Positions 1 through 12,666 of a DNA stretch of 64,000 bases are shown here, in pieces. Under the pieces are notes generated by a model. The model saw only the letters and a program-made list of their open reading frames with translations. It did not search any database and was not told the DNA's origin. The DNA is from Streptomyces sp. WMMB 322. GTDB lineage: Bacteria; Actinomycetota; Actinomycetes; Streptomycetales; Streptomycetaceae. The first letter of the stretch is position 1, and every line of letters begins with the position of its first letter. A program made the position numbers and the translations under genes. The stretch is from the NCBI RefSeq assembly GCF_900090145.1, contig NZ_FMHI01000007.1, positions 248,001 to 312,000 of the forward strand, read 5' to 3'.

Positions 1-60
1 CTTACGGCTCCAAGGGGCCTTAGCCGTACGGCCGGGGGGTCTTAGGGGACCTTCAGGCAC

Positions 61-112
61 GGCCGAGCCGCCCGCTCCCGGGTCCTGGGACCCGTGGGCG
101 GGCGGCTCGGCC
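61..112. terminator. Strong GC hairpin, probable bidirectional terminator
   Basis: A perfect 15-bp stem (61-75 with 98-112) encloses a second 7-bp stem (79-85 with 88-94). It lies just downstream of the minus-strand membrane-protein gene ending at 140. There is no T-run, as is usual in high-GC actinomycetes. Bases 1-60 show no gene. Confidence 0.7.
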
Positions 113-139
113 GTTGGTCGCTTCAGATGTGAACGGGGG

Positions 140-796
140 TCACTGTGCGGGCGGCCCGGCGGGGGCGCTCGGCATCTCGGGGGCCGCGGCGAACAGGTCG
201 AAGTACATGCCGCCGGCCACGGCGAGGCCGATCACGCCGAGGACGACTCCGCCCAGCGCGACCGACTTGACCCAGGAGGCCGTCTCGGCCCGCTTGGCGA
301 CGAGCGCGAACAGCACACCGCCCACGAGTACGGCGATCAGCGCGAAGATCCCGTTGAGGAGGGCGGTCGCATGCCAGGGCGCACCGTAGAGCGCGTTGAT
401 CTGGTCGGCTCCGCCGCCTCCGCCCTGCGGGGCCTGGGCGCTGCTCTCGATCTGCCCGATGAGCTGTTTGCGATCGCGCAGCATCTCGCTGAGAGAGGTG
501 CCCGTGAGGGACGCGAGGCCCAGCGCGGCGCTCACGACGGCGCCGGCGCCGGCACCCGTCCCGCTGCGGCGCACGTCGGTCGCGACGACCGTCTCCTCGA
601 CGTGGACCTCGTCGGGGGAGGCGTCGTCCTGGAGGATCTCGGTACGGGTCTCGGCGGTACCGGCGGCGGTCTCTTCCGCGTTGCCGGTGGCCTTCTTCTC
701 AGCGTTGTCGGTGGTGTCGGTGTTGTCGGTACCGGTCTCCGCCGGCGTGGCGGCGGTCTCTTCGGTCTTGTCGGTCTTGGTCGTCTCGGTAGCCAT
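140..796 (-). CDS. Hypothetical membrane protein with acidic N-terminus
   Basis: 218 aa. The first ~75 residues are low complexity, rich in Thr, Glu, Asp and Ala, and predicted disordered. They are followed by hydrophobic stretches near residues 85-100, 148-168 and 177-200, so this is probably an integral membrane protein with a short alternating C-tail. The start lies only 6 bp after the MMPL gene stop, so the two are very likely co-transcribed and translationally linked. I recognise no enzyme motif. A role accessory to the MMPL exporter is inference from context only. The order is MMPL gene first, then this gene, then the 61-112 hairpin. Confidence 0.75.
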   Translation of the reverse strand: MATETTKTDKTEETAATPAETGTDNTDTTDNAEKKATGNAEETAAGTAETRTEILQDDASPDEVHVEETVVATDVRRSGTGAGAGAVVSAALGLASLTGTSLSEMLRDRKQLIGQIESSAQAPQGGGGGADQINALYGAPWHATALLNGIFALIAVLVGGVLFALVAKRAETASWVKSVALGGVVLGVIGLAVAGGMYFDLFAAAPEMPSAPAGPPAQ

Positions 797-802
797 GGGG
801 CG

Positions 803-3148
803 TCACCGTAGGGGCCGTTTCTGAGAGTCCGATGAGAGTTCGGGACGCGGCGCGGGGACCGCGGCGGCCACGGGTTCCGGCAGCGCTTCGGGAGAGGGTT
901 CGGGGACGGCTTCCGGCTCGATGCTGAGGCGCGGAAGCAGCCGGTCCATCCAGCGCGGCAGCCACCAGTTGGCACTGCCCAGCATGTGCATGAGGGCCGG
1001 GACCAGCAATGTACGCAGCACGAACGCGTCCAGCGCCACGGCGGCCGCGAGGCCGATGCCGAACATCGCGATGATCCTGTCGCCGCTGAGCACGAACGCG
1101 CCGAAGACCGCGATCATGATGACGGCGGCGGAGTTGATCACCCGTCCCGTCTCGGCCAGCCCCACGCGTACGGATCTGCGGTTGTCGCCGGTCAGACGCC
1201 ACTCCTCGTACATGCGGCTGACGAGGAAGACCTGGTAGTCCATCGACAGCCCGAAGAGCACCGACACCATGATCACCGGCAGGAACGGTTCTATCGGGCC
1301 GGAGCCGCCCAGGCCCATCAGGCCGCTGCCCCACCCCCACTGGAAGACTGCGACGACGACGCCGCAGGCCGCGGCCACCGCCATCACGTTCATCAGGGCG
1401 GCCTTCAGCGGGATGCCGATGCTGCGGAAGGCCAGCAGCAGCAGCGCGCAGCCGAGGGAGACCACGACGCCGACGAACAGCGGCAGCTTGCCGAGTATCA
1501 CGGAGGCGAAGTCGTCGTGCGCCGCCGTGATGCCGCCGACCTTCACATCCAGCGAGCTGGACCCGGTGGCCTGGGGCAGCACGTCCTCGCGCAGGTCCTC
1601 CACGAGCTGCGAGGTGCTCTCGTCCTGCGGCGCGCCGTCCGGGACGACTGTGATCACGCCGGTGCTGCCGCTGCCGTTCAGCTCCGCCCCGGAGACCTGC
1701 GCGACGCCTCCGACGTCGCGCAGCTCGCCGGGCAGCTTCTCGAAGTCGAGCTTCGCCTTGGCGTCGTCGATCTCGCCGACCAGCGTGAGCGGACCGTTCG
1801 TGCCGGCCCCGAACCCGTCGGACATCAGGTCGTAGGCCTGCCGGGTCGTCGTCGTACTCGGGTTGCTGCCCTGGTCGGAGGTGCCCAGCTGAAGCCCGCC
1901 GACCGGAACCGCCAGCCCCACCATCAGCACCGCGGCGATGCCGCCGAGCAGCCGCGGACGGCGTGCGACGAAGGCCGACCAGCGCGCCGCCGCACCGGCA
2001 CGGGCACGGCCGCCGCCCTTCCCCGGCTTCTCGTCCTCGTCCGTCATGTGCAGGTCGGCCGGCTCCTGCGGTCCGTCTTCTGCGAGCCTGCGCCGTTCGC
2101 GCCTGCTCAGTGCGCGCTTGCCGATCACGCCGAGCAGGGCGGGCAGGAGCGTCACCGAGGAGAGCACCGTCAGCACCACGGTCAGCGAGGCGGCGATGGC
2201 GACGCCGTTGAGGAAGCTCAGCTTCAGCACGAGCATGCCGAGGAGTGCGATGCAGACCGTCACGCCCGCGAACACCACGGCCCGTCCCGCCGACGCGACG
2301 GCACGCTCCGCCGCCTCCGCGACGGGCATGCCCTCCTTCAGGCCCCGGCGGTGTCTGGTGACGATGAAGAGGGCGTAGTCGATACCGACGCCGAGGCCGA
2401 TGAGGGTGCCGAGCATCGGCGCGAAGTCGGCCACCGTCATCACATGACTCAGCAGTCCGATGCCGAGGATTCCCGTGCCGACACTGACGAGGGCCGTCAC
2501 CAGGGGCAGCAGCATCGCCGCCAGGGAGCCGAAGGCCACCAGCAGCACGACGGCCGCCACGGCGATGCCGACGGCCTCGCTGATGTGGCCTTCCTGCTTC
2601 TCGGTCAGCGCGACGCCGGGCCCGCCGAGCTCGACGTCCATGCCGGGCACGTCGTCGCCGGCGCGCTGCGCGGTGTCGACGACGCGCTGCACGTCCTTCT
2701 TGTCGAGCTTCTCCGGGGGGGCGTCGAACTTCACCGTCGCGTATGCGGTGCGGCCGTCACGGCTGATGCGGTCCTGTTGCTCGCCGCGGTCGCCCGTGCC
2801 GGAGCCGCCGTAGGGGCTCTGGACCGAAGCCACCCCGGGCAGGGCCGCGACGTCGTCGAGGGTCCGGTCCATGGTCCTCTCGACCTGGGTGTCGCGGACC
2901 TTGTCGGTGGCGGCGTCGGTTCCCTTGCCCGTGTGCCAGACGATCGTGTCGCCGTCGCCGCGGCGGTCCGGGAAGCTCTCGCTGATCAGCGTGTTGGCCC
3001 GCCCGGACTCGGTGCCCGGCACGTCGTACTTGTTGGAGAAGGCCGAACCGGTGAGGACGGCCGAGGTGCCCACGCCCAGCAGGACGGCACACCAGAGAAG
3101 GATCACGGACAGACGGCGGCGCAGGCACCACCGAGCGAGAGCCGTCAT
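803..3148 (-). CDS. MMPL family (RND-type) transporter
   Basis: 781 aa from the chosen ATG at 3148; a longer GTG/ATG frame to 3208 adds 20 residues without membrane character. The mature-looking start reads MTALARWCLRRRLSVILLW, the typical first transmembrane helix of MMPL proteins. Two repeats of a large extracytoplasmic domain each followed by a five- to six-helix bundle are visible, with the conserved GLGVGIDYALF and FGLSMDYQVFLVSR signatures in the two halves. MMPL proteins export lipids or small hydrophobic compounds using the proton gradient; the substrate here is unknown. The C-terminus carries a proline/glutamate-rich tail. It forms an operon with the small membrane protein downstream. 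An inverted repeat upstream (3364-3392) is a candidate operator. Confidence 0.92.
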   Translation of the reverse strand: MTALARWCLRRRLSVILLWCAVLLGVGTSAVLTGSAFSNKYDVPGTESGRANTLISESFPDRRGDGDTIVWHTGKGTDAATDKVRDTQVERTMDRTLDDVAALPGVASVQSPYGGSGTGDRGEQQDRISRDGRTAYATVKFDAPPEKLDKKDVQRVVDTAQRAGDDVPGMDVELGGPGVALTEKQEGHISEAVGIAVAAVVLLVAFGSLAAMLLPLVTALVSVGTGILGIGLLSHVMTVADFAPMLGTLIGLGVGIDYALFIVTRHRRGLKEGMPVAEAAERAVASAGRAVVFAGVTVCIALLGMLVLKLSFLNGVAIAASLTVVLTVLSSVTLLPALLGVIGKRALSRRERRRLAEDGPQEPADLHMTDEDEKPGKGGGRARAGAAARWSAFVARRPRLLGGIAAVLMVGLAVPVGGLQLGTSDQGSNPSTTTTRQAYDLMSDGFGAGTNGPLTLVGEIDDAKAKLDFEKLPGELRDVGGVAQVSGAELNGSGSTGVITVVPDGAPQDESTSQLVEDLREDVLPQATGSSSLDVKVGGITAAHDDFASVILGKLPLFVGVVVSLGCALLLLAFRSIGIPLKAALMNVMAVAAACGVVVAVFQWGWGSGLMGLGGSGPIEPFLPVIMVSVLFGLSMDYQVFLVSRMYEEWRLTGDNRRSVRVGLAETGRVINSAAVIMIAVFGAFVLSGDRIIAMFGIGLAAAVALDAFVLRTLLVPALMHMLGSANWWLPRWMDRLLPRLSIEPEAVPEPSPEALPEPVAAAVPAPRPELSSDSQKRPLR

Positions 3149-3270
3149 GTACGCGTCGACCTCTTCCAGGGGTGTGGGGCGTGTACGGTTCCCCGGCCCG
3201 GGTGGCACGTCGTTCCGTACGGGTCCGGCCGGGAGCGGGCTTTGGGTCCCCCAGGCCGCCGGGCCGAGGG

Positions 3271-3363
3271 TGGGGGTCCCCCCAGGCCGTTAGGCCGAGG
3301 GTGGGGGTCCCCCCAGGCCGTTAGGCCGAGGGTGGGGGTCCCCCCAGGCCGTTAGGCCGAGGG
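3271..3363. repeat. Three tandem 31-bp units, G-run/C-run palindromic
   Basis: Identical 31-bp units begin at 3271, 3302 and 3333, with a degenerate unit just before (3243-3270). Each unit has a TGGGGGTCCCCCC palindromic core followed by AGGCCGTTAGGCCGAGG. It lies upstream of the MMPL gene. A related but not identical repeat is inside the start of mnmA (23503-23559). Confidence 0.9.
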
Positions 3364-3392
3364 GGAACATCGTGATGCGGTCGTGATGTTCC
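3364..3392. promoter_or_regulatory. Candidate operator upstream of MMPL gene
   Basis: GGAACATC at 3364-3371 and GATGTTCC at 3385-3392 form a perfect 8-bp inverted repeat with a 13-bp spacer. The spacer also repeats GTGATG. Dyads like this upstream of MMPL exporters are commonly bound by TetR-type repressors, but no regulator gene is adjacent here, so the role is inference. Confidence 0.4.
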
Positions 3393-3613
3393 GCTCTGGC
3401 AGAGTGACACCGCACGAAGATCCTTTGCCACCTTTGTGTTGATGACCACATATGCGGTGCTGCCGTGGCTCAGCAGCAGGTCGTCCCGTACGCCGGTTCC
3501 CGGCGCAATGTGTGCCGGCGCAAAGCCCCGGGGGCGGGCAGGCCCCGGCCCGGGGACCGCACGCGGGAGCACACAGGGGCCGCACAGGGCCTGCTCGCAC
3601 AGGGCCCGTGCGA
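3393..3613. other. Intergenic region between MMPL promoter and gatB terminator
   Basis: No convincing gene. Small frames run through it but lack ribosome sites and recognisable domains. It contains the probable MMPL promoter side on the left and GC-rich hairpin-forming sequence on the right. Confidence 0.5.
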
Positions 3614-3641
3614 AAGGGGCGGCCCGTGCGGACCGCCCCTT
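3614..3641 (-). terminator. gatB terminator hairpin
   Basis: AAGGGGCGG (3614-3622) pairs with CCGCCCCTT (3633-3641) around a 10-nt loop, 35 bp after the gatB stop. Confidence 0.6.
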
Positions 3642-3675
3642 CCCTTGCTCCGGCTCCTCGACGCGGAGCCCGGAC

Positions 3676-5184
3676 TCAGCCCTCGACGCCGAGCTTCTCC
3701 AGGATCAGCTCGCGCACACGCGCCGCGTCCGCCTGCCCGCGAGTGGCCTTCATGACCGCGCCGACGAGCGCACCGGCCGCCTGCACCTTGCCGCCACGGA
3801 TCTTCTCCGCGATGGCGGCGTTGCCCGCGATGGCCTCGTCCACGGCGGCGCCGAGCGCGCCCTCGTCGGAGACCACCTTCAGCCCGCGCTTCTCCACGAC
3901 CTCGTCCGGTGTGCCCTCGCCGTCCAGCACGCCCTCGATGGCCTGCCGCGCGAGCTTGTCGTTGAGCGAGCCCTCCTCGACGAGCGCACACACCCGGGCG
4001 ACGTCCTCCGGGCCGATGGGCAGGTCCGCCAGGTCGGTGCCCGACTCGTTGGCGCGGCGGGCGAGTTGGCCCATCCACCACTTGCGGGCCTGGTCGGCGG
4101 GCGCGCCCGCGTCGACGGTCGCCACGATCAGGCCGACGGCACCCGCGTTGAGGGCGGACTGCATCTCGTGCTGCGAGATCCCCCATTCCTCCCGCAGCCT
4201 GTTGCGGCGCAGGCGCGGCAGCTCCGGCAGGCCCGCCCGCAGCTCCTCGACCCACTCGCGCGACGGAGCGACGGGGACGAGGTCCGGCTCGGGGAAGTAG
4301 CGGTAGTCCTCCGCCTCCTCCTTGACGCGGCCGGAAGTGGTGCTGCCGTTGTCCTCGTGGAAGTGCCGGGTCTCCTGGACGATCTTCTCGCCCGCGTCCA
4401 GCACCGCGGCGTGCCGCTGGATCTCGAAGCGGGCCGCCCGCTCCACACTCCGCAGCGAGTTGACGTTCTTCGTCTCGCTGCGCGTGCCGAACGCCTTCTC
4501 ACCCTTGGGGCGCAGCGACAGGTTCACGTCGCAGCGCATCTGCCCCATTTCCATGCGGGCCTCGGAGACGCCCAACGCCTTGATCAGCTCCCGCAGTTCG
4601 GCCACGTACGCCTTCGCCACCTCGGGCGCGCGCTCCCCCGCACCCTCGATCGGCTTGGTGACGATCTCGATGAGCGGGATGCCGGCACGGTTGTAGTCGA
4701 GCAGCGAGTGCGAGGCGCCGTGGATGCGGCCCGTGGCGCCGCCGATGTGCGTCGACTTGCCGGTGTCCTCCTCCATGTGCGCGCGCTCGATCTCGACCCG
4801 GAAGACCTCGCCGTCCTCCAACTGCACGTCGAGGTAGCCGTTGAAGGCGATCGGCTCGTCGTACTGGGAGGTCTGGAAGTTCTTCGGCATGTCCGGGTAG
4901 AAGTAGTTCTTCCGCGCGAAGCGGCACCACTCCGCGATCTCGCAGTTCAGCGCGAGACCGATGCGCACGGCGGACTCGACGCCCTTGGCGTTGACGACCG
5001 GAAGCGCGCCGGGCAGCCCAAGACAGGTCGGGCACGTCTGGCTGTTGGCGTCGGCGCCGAGGGTCGTCGAACAGCCGCAGAACATCTTCGTCGCGGTGCC
5101 GAGCTCGACGTGGACCTCCAGCCCCATGACGGGGTCGTAGGCGGCCAACGCGTCCTCGTACGGCACCAGTTCAGTGACGGTCAC
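3676..5184 (-). CDS. gatB: Asp-tRNA(Asn)/Glu-tRNA(Gln) amidotransferase subunit B
   Basis: 502 aa, normal length for GatB. GatB binds the mischarged tRNA and activates the side chain with ATP, using ammonia delivered from GatA; this makes Gln-tRNA(Gln) (and Asn-tRNA(Asn)) in bacteria lacking GlnRS. The N-terminal [18 protein letters not shown] block and the paired cysteines of the zinc site (CGC then CPTC within residues ~37-55) are present. [20 protein letters not shown] segment and a C-terminal YqeY-like helical tail (from ~residue 350) follow. It is the last gene of gatC-gatA-(small protein)-gatB, starting 12 bp after the small membrane-protein gene. Confidence 0.97.
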   Translation of the reverse strand: MTVTELVPYEDALAAYDPVMGLEVHVELGTATKMFCGCSTTLGADANSQTCPTCLGLPGALPVVNAKGVESAVRIGLALNCEIAEWCRFARKNYFYPDMPKNFQTSQYDEPIAFNGYLDVQLEDGEVFRVEIERAHMEEDTGKSTHIGGATGRIHGASHSLLDYNRAGIPLIEIVTKPIEGAGERAPEVAKAYVAELRELIKALGVSEARMEMGQMRCDVNLSLRPKGEKAFGTRSETKNVNSLRSVERAARFEIQRHAAVLDAGEKIVQETRHFHEDNGSTTSGRVKEEAEDYRYFPEPDLVPVAPSREWVEELRAGLPELPRLRRNRLREEWGISQHEMQSALNAGAVGLIVATVDAGAPADQARKWWMGQLARRANESGTDLADLPIGPEDVARVCALVEEGSLNDKLARQAIEGVLDGEGTPDEVVEKRGLKVVSDEGALGAAVDEAIAGNAAIAEKIRGGKVQAAGALVGAVMKATRGQADAARVRELILEKLGVEG

Positions 5185-5196
5185 GGATTTCGCCTC

Positions 5197-5438
5197 TCAG
5201 TCGTCCCAGAGGACATCGTCGATGTCGAGCCGTCGCAGCTCCCGTACGAGCAGCGCCACACCGGTGACGATCCCCGCCGCCGAGACGGCGACGTCGACCA
5301 GCTGGAGCATGTCGCCCTCGCGCCGGGCCTCCCTGCCGCGCTTGACCGTGCCGACCACGCTGAAGAGGGACGCCCCGATGGACACGTACATTCCGATGCG
5401 GGACTTCTTCAACCCCTTGGCCTTCTGCAGCTTTCCAC

Positions 5439-5442
<4 letters not shown>
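5197..5442 (-). CDS. Small conserved membrane protein in the gat operon
   Basis: 81 aa, basic N-terminus then two hydrophobic stretches (about residues 17-32 and 47-66) and an acidic C-end (DIDDVLWDD). Its ATG overlaps the gatA stop by four bases (ATGA), so translation is coupled to gatA; gatB begins 12 bp later. I recognise no enzymatic motif. Its fixed place between gatA and gatB suggests it is a real, expressed gene, but a function in tRNA amidation is not shown by the sequence. Confidence 0.85.
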
Positions 5443-6932
<1,490 letters not shown>

Positions 6933-6935
6933 CGC

Positions 6936-7232
6936 TCAGTCCTCCCCCAGGATCTGCGGCACCTTGAAGCGCTGCTGCTCCTGCGCGGGGGCTCCCGAGA
7001 GCGCCTGCTCGGGAGTCAGCCCCGGACGCACGTGGTCCGGGCGCATCACGTTGGTGAGCGGCAGCGGGTGGGAGGTCGGCGGTACGTCCTCGTTGGCGAC
7101 GTCGGAGACGGTGGCGACAGCACCGATGATGTCGTCTAGCTGACCGGCGAAGTGATCCAGCTCTTCGTCCTTCAGCTCCAGGCGCGCCAGCCGGGCGAGG
7201 TGGGCGACCTCCTCGCGCGAGATGCCAGGCAT
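6936..7232 (-). CDS. gatC: Glutamyl-tRNA(Gln) amidotransferase subunit C
   Basis: 98 aa, the usual size for GatC, beginning [20 protein letters not shown], which matches the family N-terminus. The chosen ATG at 7232 has AGAGGA about 8 bases upstream; a longer frame to 7451 would run into the inverted-repeat element and is rejected. GatC is a helical belt that stabilises GatA on GatB. First gene of the gat operon. Confidence 0.97.
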   Translation of the reverse strand: MPGISREEVAHLARLARLELKDEELDHFAGQLDDIIGAVATVSDVANEDVPPTSHPLPLTNVMRPDHVRPGLTPEQALSGAPAQEQQRFKVPQILGED

Positions 7233-7344
7233 GCAGCGGTCCTCTGGGTGAGTGTCGGATTTTCCGCTCCCAATCCTATGGCTCCCGCGAGGGCGGCTGC
7301 GCCGGGCCCGGTCTCCGGGCGGGGTGCGGGCCGGGTGCGCCTCC

Positions 7345-7902
7345 GGTGCGTGGTGGGTGCCAGGGGCGTGCCGTTCCGGCGTACATGTCCGGACGGCACG
7401 ATTTACGGCCGACTTCACGGAACAGGTTCGTGAGCTCTGCATCGGCCACAATCACGCTTGAGTGTCCGGACACGCACGCCTCCACGCCCCGCCCCCTCCC
7501 GTCGCTCCAGCGGCTCTCCCCCACTGGCCACATGGGTCCACCGGTCCGCACCCGTACGGGTCCACTTCCGCCACTCCCCCTGAACCACTCCTGGCAGGAA
7601 GGTTGTTGAGCCCTTCCGCACCCCACGTGGCGACCGCCGGCCCGGTCACAGCCGGACGGGAACCGGATGATCGGGAAGACGCCAACGGGGCGCAGGGACT
7701 GGTGCCGAGTGCTTACCGGGACGGGAGCGGCACTGGTGGGACGGCGGGAGGGGGTGGGACGCGCAGGCGGTGTTTCCGGGACACTCAAGCGTGATTTGTG
7801 CCCGATGCGAACCTGACGAATCTGTTCGCTGAAGTCGGGCGCAAATCATGCGGTGCCGGGGGCGCCGCCGGAGCGGCACGCCCCCGGCACCACCCACGCA
7901 CC
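7345..7902. repeat. E1: non-coding inverted-repeat element, copy 1
   Basis: Left arm 7345-7501 and right arm 7745-7902 are imperfect reverse complements (roughly three-quarters identical over ~157 bp) around a ~243-bp spacer. Reading outside-in, each arm holds a box GGTGCCGGGGGCGTGCCG (one change in the left arm), a hairpin bounded by ATGATTT and AAATCAC, the string CACGCTTGAGTGTC, and a C-rich box ending CCCCCTCCCG. In the right arm the outer box itself forms a perfect 13-bp hairpin. No coding gene is supported across the 696-bp gap between gatC and rmdB. The same architecture recurs at 44651-45259. Confidence 0.85.
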
Positions 7903-7928
7903 GTCGGCGCATCGGAACTGCAGGGCCG

Positions 7929-10214
7929 TTACTGGACCGGCTGCCAGCCCGTGGGGCGGTTCGCGTCGTGGGATCCGTTCGGCTTCGGCGGCGGCCCCGA
8001 GGAACGGGGCCCGCTCCCCGTGGAGCCGGTGTGCGGACGGATCGAGCTCGTGGCCGACGCCGACGGGCCGCACTCCAACTGCGGCCGCGGACGGGCGCTC
8101 TCCAAGGAGTGCGGGACTCCCTCGCGCGCCCTCAGCCACGCCGTCGTCTCGTCGGGCGGCATGGCAGCGGCCACCAGCCAGCCCTGCACCGCGTCGCACC
8201 CCAGGTCCCGCAGCCTCTCCCAGGTCTCGTCGTCCTCGACGCCCTCGGCTACGACCAACAGGCCCAGCGAGTGGGCCAGATCGACGGTGCAGCGCACGAT
8301 CTCCGCGTCCTCCGCGTCGACCGCGAGCCGCGCGACGAAGGACCGGTCGATCTTCAGCTCGCTCACCGGCAGCCTGCGCAGATGCACGAGCGAGGAGTAG
8401 CCGGTGCCGAAGTCGTCCAGCGACATCTTCACTCCGTGCCCAGCCAGCGCCGCGAGGGTGTCGGCGGCGCGGTGCGGGTCCTCCAGCAGGACGTGTTCCG
8501 TGATCTCCAACTGGAGCGCGCCTGCGGGGACTCCGTGCCGCGCGAGACGTCCGGCGACGGCGCCGGCGAAACCGGGCGCGTGGACGTCGCGGGGCGAGAC
8601 GTTCACGGCGACGGGAACCGTGAGCCCGTCGGAGCGCCAGCGTGAGACCTGGGCGAGAGCGGTCTCCAGCACGTATTCGGTGAGCCGCGGCATGAGCCCC
8701 GACGTCTCGGCTATGGCGATGAACTCGTCCGGGGGGACGCGTCCACGCTCGGGGTGGACCCACCGCACCAGCGCCTCCAGGCCGGAGACGACACCGTCGA
8801 AGCCGACCTTCGGCTGGTAGTGCAGCGCGACCTCCCCCGCGTCGAGCGCCCGTCGCAGATCGGCGAGCAGGCCCAGCCTGTCGGGGGTGTTGCCGTCGCG
8901 CGTGGCCTCGTAGACCTCGACGCCCGTGCGGTCCCGCTTGGCCTCGTACATCGCCACGTCCGCGCGCCGCAGCAGCCCTTCGGCCTCCCGCGCGTGCTCC
9001 GGGAAGACGGCCACTCCCGCGCTCGCCTCGAGGACGAGCGTCAGCCCGTCGAGGTCGAGCGGCGAGCCCAGCGCGGAGACGAGGGTGCGGGCGGCGCGCA
9101 TGGCGCTGGTGGTGGAGTCGGCCAGCGGCAGCAGGACGGCGAACTCGTCACCGCCCAGCCGGGCGGCCTCGGCGCCGCGCGGAAGTTCGGCCCGCAGCCG
9201 TTCGGCGATCTTCAACAGCAGTCTGTCGCCCGCGAGATGCCCGAGTGTGTCGTTGACGGAGCGGAAGCGGTCCAGGTCGATGAGGACGAGGGCGGAACGG
9301 GCCTCCGTGCGGTCCGCCTCGTCCAGGGCGGACCAGGTGCGCTCCAGCAGCCACTGGCGGTTGGGCAGACCGGTGAGCGGGTCGCGCAGCGCCTCCTCCG
9401 CGCGGACGCGGGCGATCCACAGCGTCGAGTCCAGCGCGATGAGCGGCACCGCGAACAGCGGCAGCAGCACGGGCCGGTACGCGGCGACGACCGCTATCAG
9501 CGGGGATATGCCCAGCAGGGCGACGGCCACGAGCCCCTGACGCTGCAGCGCCCTGCGCAGCGCGGTGGGCAGGCCCGTCTTGCGCGGGGCCTGCGAGAAC
9601 CACAGCAGGGTGCGCGTGATGACGAGGTAGGCGAAGGCGGCCATGACGACCTCGGGCACCGCGAAGTAGCCCCAGTCGTCCGGACTCCACGGATTCCCGA
9701 CGGACGGGTGCACGCCCGCGACGGCCAGCGACAGCGCGGCGGCTCCTATGCCCAGGATGTCGACGGCGCCCTGCACCACCGCCTGCCGCCAGTGGCGGCG
9801 CACCGCGCCCACCAGCCCCACGACGGCGAGGCTCACCAGTACGGCCGGCGCCCAGCCGTACAGCAGCAGGATCGCCAGCGTCAGTGCGGCGCCCGATCCG
9901 GTGCCGCTCCACCAGCGGTCACGGCCCAGCGCGACGAGGTGACCGACGATCAGGGCCGTGAGCACCGCCAGGGACCAGCCCGTCACCGCGTCCGGGAAGA
10001 GGGCCCTGCCGTCCGTCGCGACCCGGAAGATGCCGGTGCCGAGAGCCAGGCCCGCCCCGACGACCACGAGTAAGGGCAGGCCGGGCACCCGCAGCGCTGC
10101 GATGCGTTGCACCCACGGAACGTCCTCCGCTCCGCCCGTGGACCCCGTACTGCCGCTCGTGTCGTCGGGCAGGCTGGAGTACGGGGGGCCGTGGCCCCCA
10201 GGAATTTCCTGCAT
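7929..10214 (-). CDS. rmdB: Membrane GGDEF-EAL c-di-GMP protein, RmdB-like
   Basis: 761 aa from the ATG at 10214, which has GGAGGG 7 bases upstream; a frame to 10544 is open but overlaps ligA and has no membrane-protein homology. Residues ~35-290 hold about eight hydrophobic segments. A GGDEF domain follows with an intact GGDEF motif at residues 354-358, then an EAL domain with EALVRW at 480, DDFGTGYSSL and LKIDRS motifs intact. Both c-di-GMP synthesis and hydrolysis motifs are therefore present. Domain layout and position next to ligA and gatCAB match the Streptomyces protein RmdB, known mainly as a c-di-GMP phosphodiesterase controlling development; assignment as RmdB rests on this synteny and is likely, not proven. 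Confidence 0.88.
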   Translation of the reverse strand: MQEIPGGHGPPYSSLPDDTSGSTGSTGGAEDVPWVQRIAALRVPGLPLLVVVGAGLALGTGIFRVATDGRALFPDAVTGWSLAVLTALIVGHLVALGRDRWWSGTGSGAALTLAILLLYGWAPAVLVSLAVVGLVGAVRRHWRQAVVQGAVDILGIGAAALSLAVAGVHPSVGNPWSPDDWGYFAVPEVVMAAFAYLVITRTLLWFSQAPRKTGLPTALRRALQRQGLVAVALLGISPLIAVVAAYRPVLLPLFAVPLIALDSTLWIARVRAEEALRDPLTGLPNRQWLLERTWSALDEADRTEARSALVLIDLDRFRSVNDTLGHLAGDRLLLKIAERLRAELPRGAEAARLGGDEFAVLLPLADSTTSAMRAARTLVSALGSPLDLDGLTLVLEASAGVAVFPEHAREAEGLLRRADVAMYEAKRDRTGVEVYEATRDGNTPDRLGLLADLRRALDAGEVALHYQPKVGFDGVVSGLEALVRWVHPERGRVPPDEFIAIAETSGLMPRLTEYVLETALAQVSRWRSDGLTVPVAVNVSPRDVHAPGFAGAVAGRLARHGVPAGALQLEITEHVLLEDPHRAADTLAALAGHGVKMSLDDFGTGYSSLVHLRRLPVSELKIDRSFVARLAVDAEDAEIVRCTVDLAHSLGLLVVAEGVEDDETWERLRDLGCDAVQGWLVAAAMPPDETTAWLRAREGVPHSLESARPRPQLECGPSASATSSIRPHTGSTGSGPRSSGPPPKPNGSHDANRPTGWQPVQ

Positions 10215-10470
10215 GCCCGTCCCTCCGCCGGCCGTCCGTGCCTGCTTCCCCAAACCAGGCACACACATCAACAGTAGGCCGCACACCGCTTCCAGGGCAG
10301 CGATCGTTCCGGGTTGGCTGTGCGCGACCCGGCTGATCCAGCCCCTTTCACACACAACAGCCGATAACTGTGCGGCTTCTGAGTGCATACCCGGACGCAA
10401 ACGCACGGGACACCTGTGACGGCCACTCAACAATGTTAAAAGCGGGACGAGTTGGCGCGTCCCCCGTGCC

Positions 10471-12666
<2,196 letters not shown>

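Noticed and set aside
986..3355. 789-aa plus-strand frame opposite the MMPL gene
   Set aside because: Exact antisense shadow of a recognised transporter; rich in His/Arg/Ala/Gly without any domain, typical of high-GC reverse frames.
7233..7928. Small ORFs inside element E1
   Set aside because: Several frames cross both arms on both strands, as expected from GC-rich palindromes; none has a ribosome site or domain.
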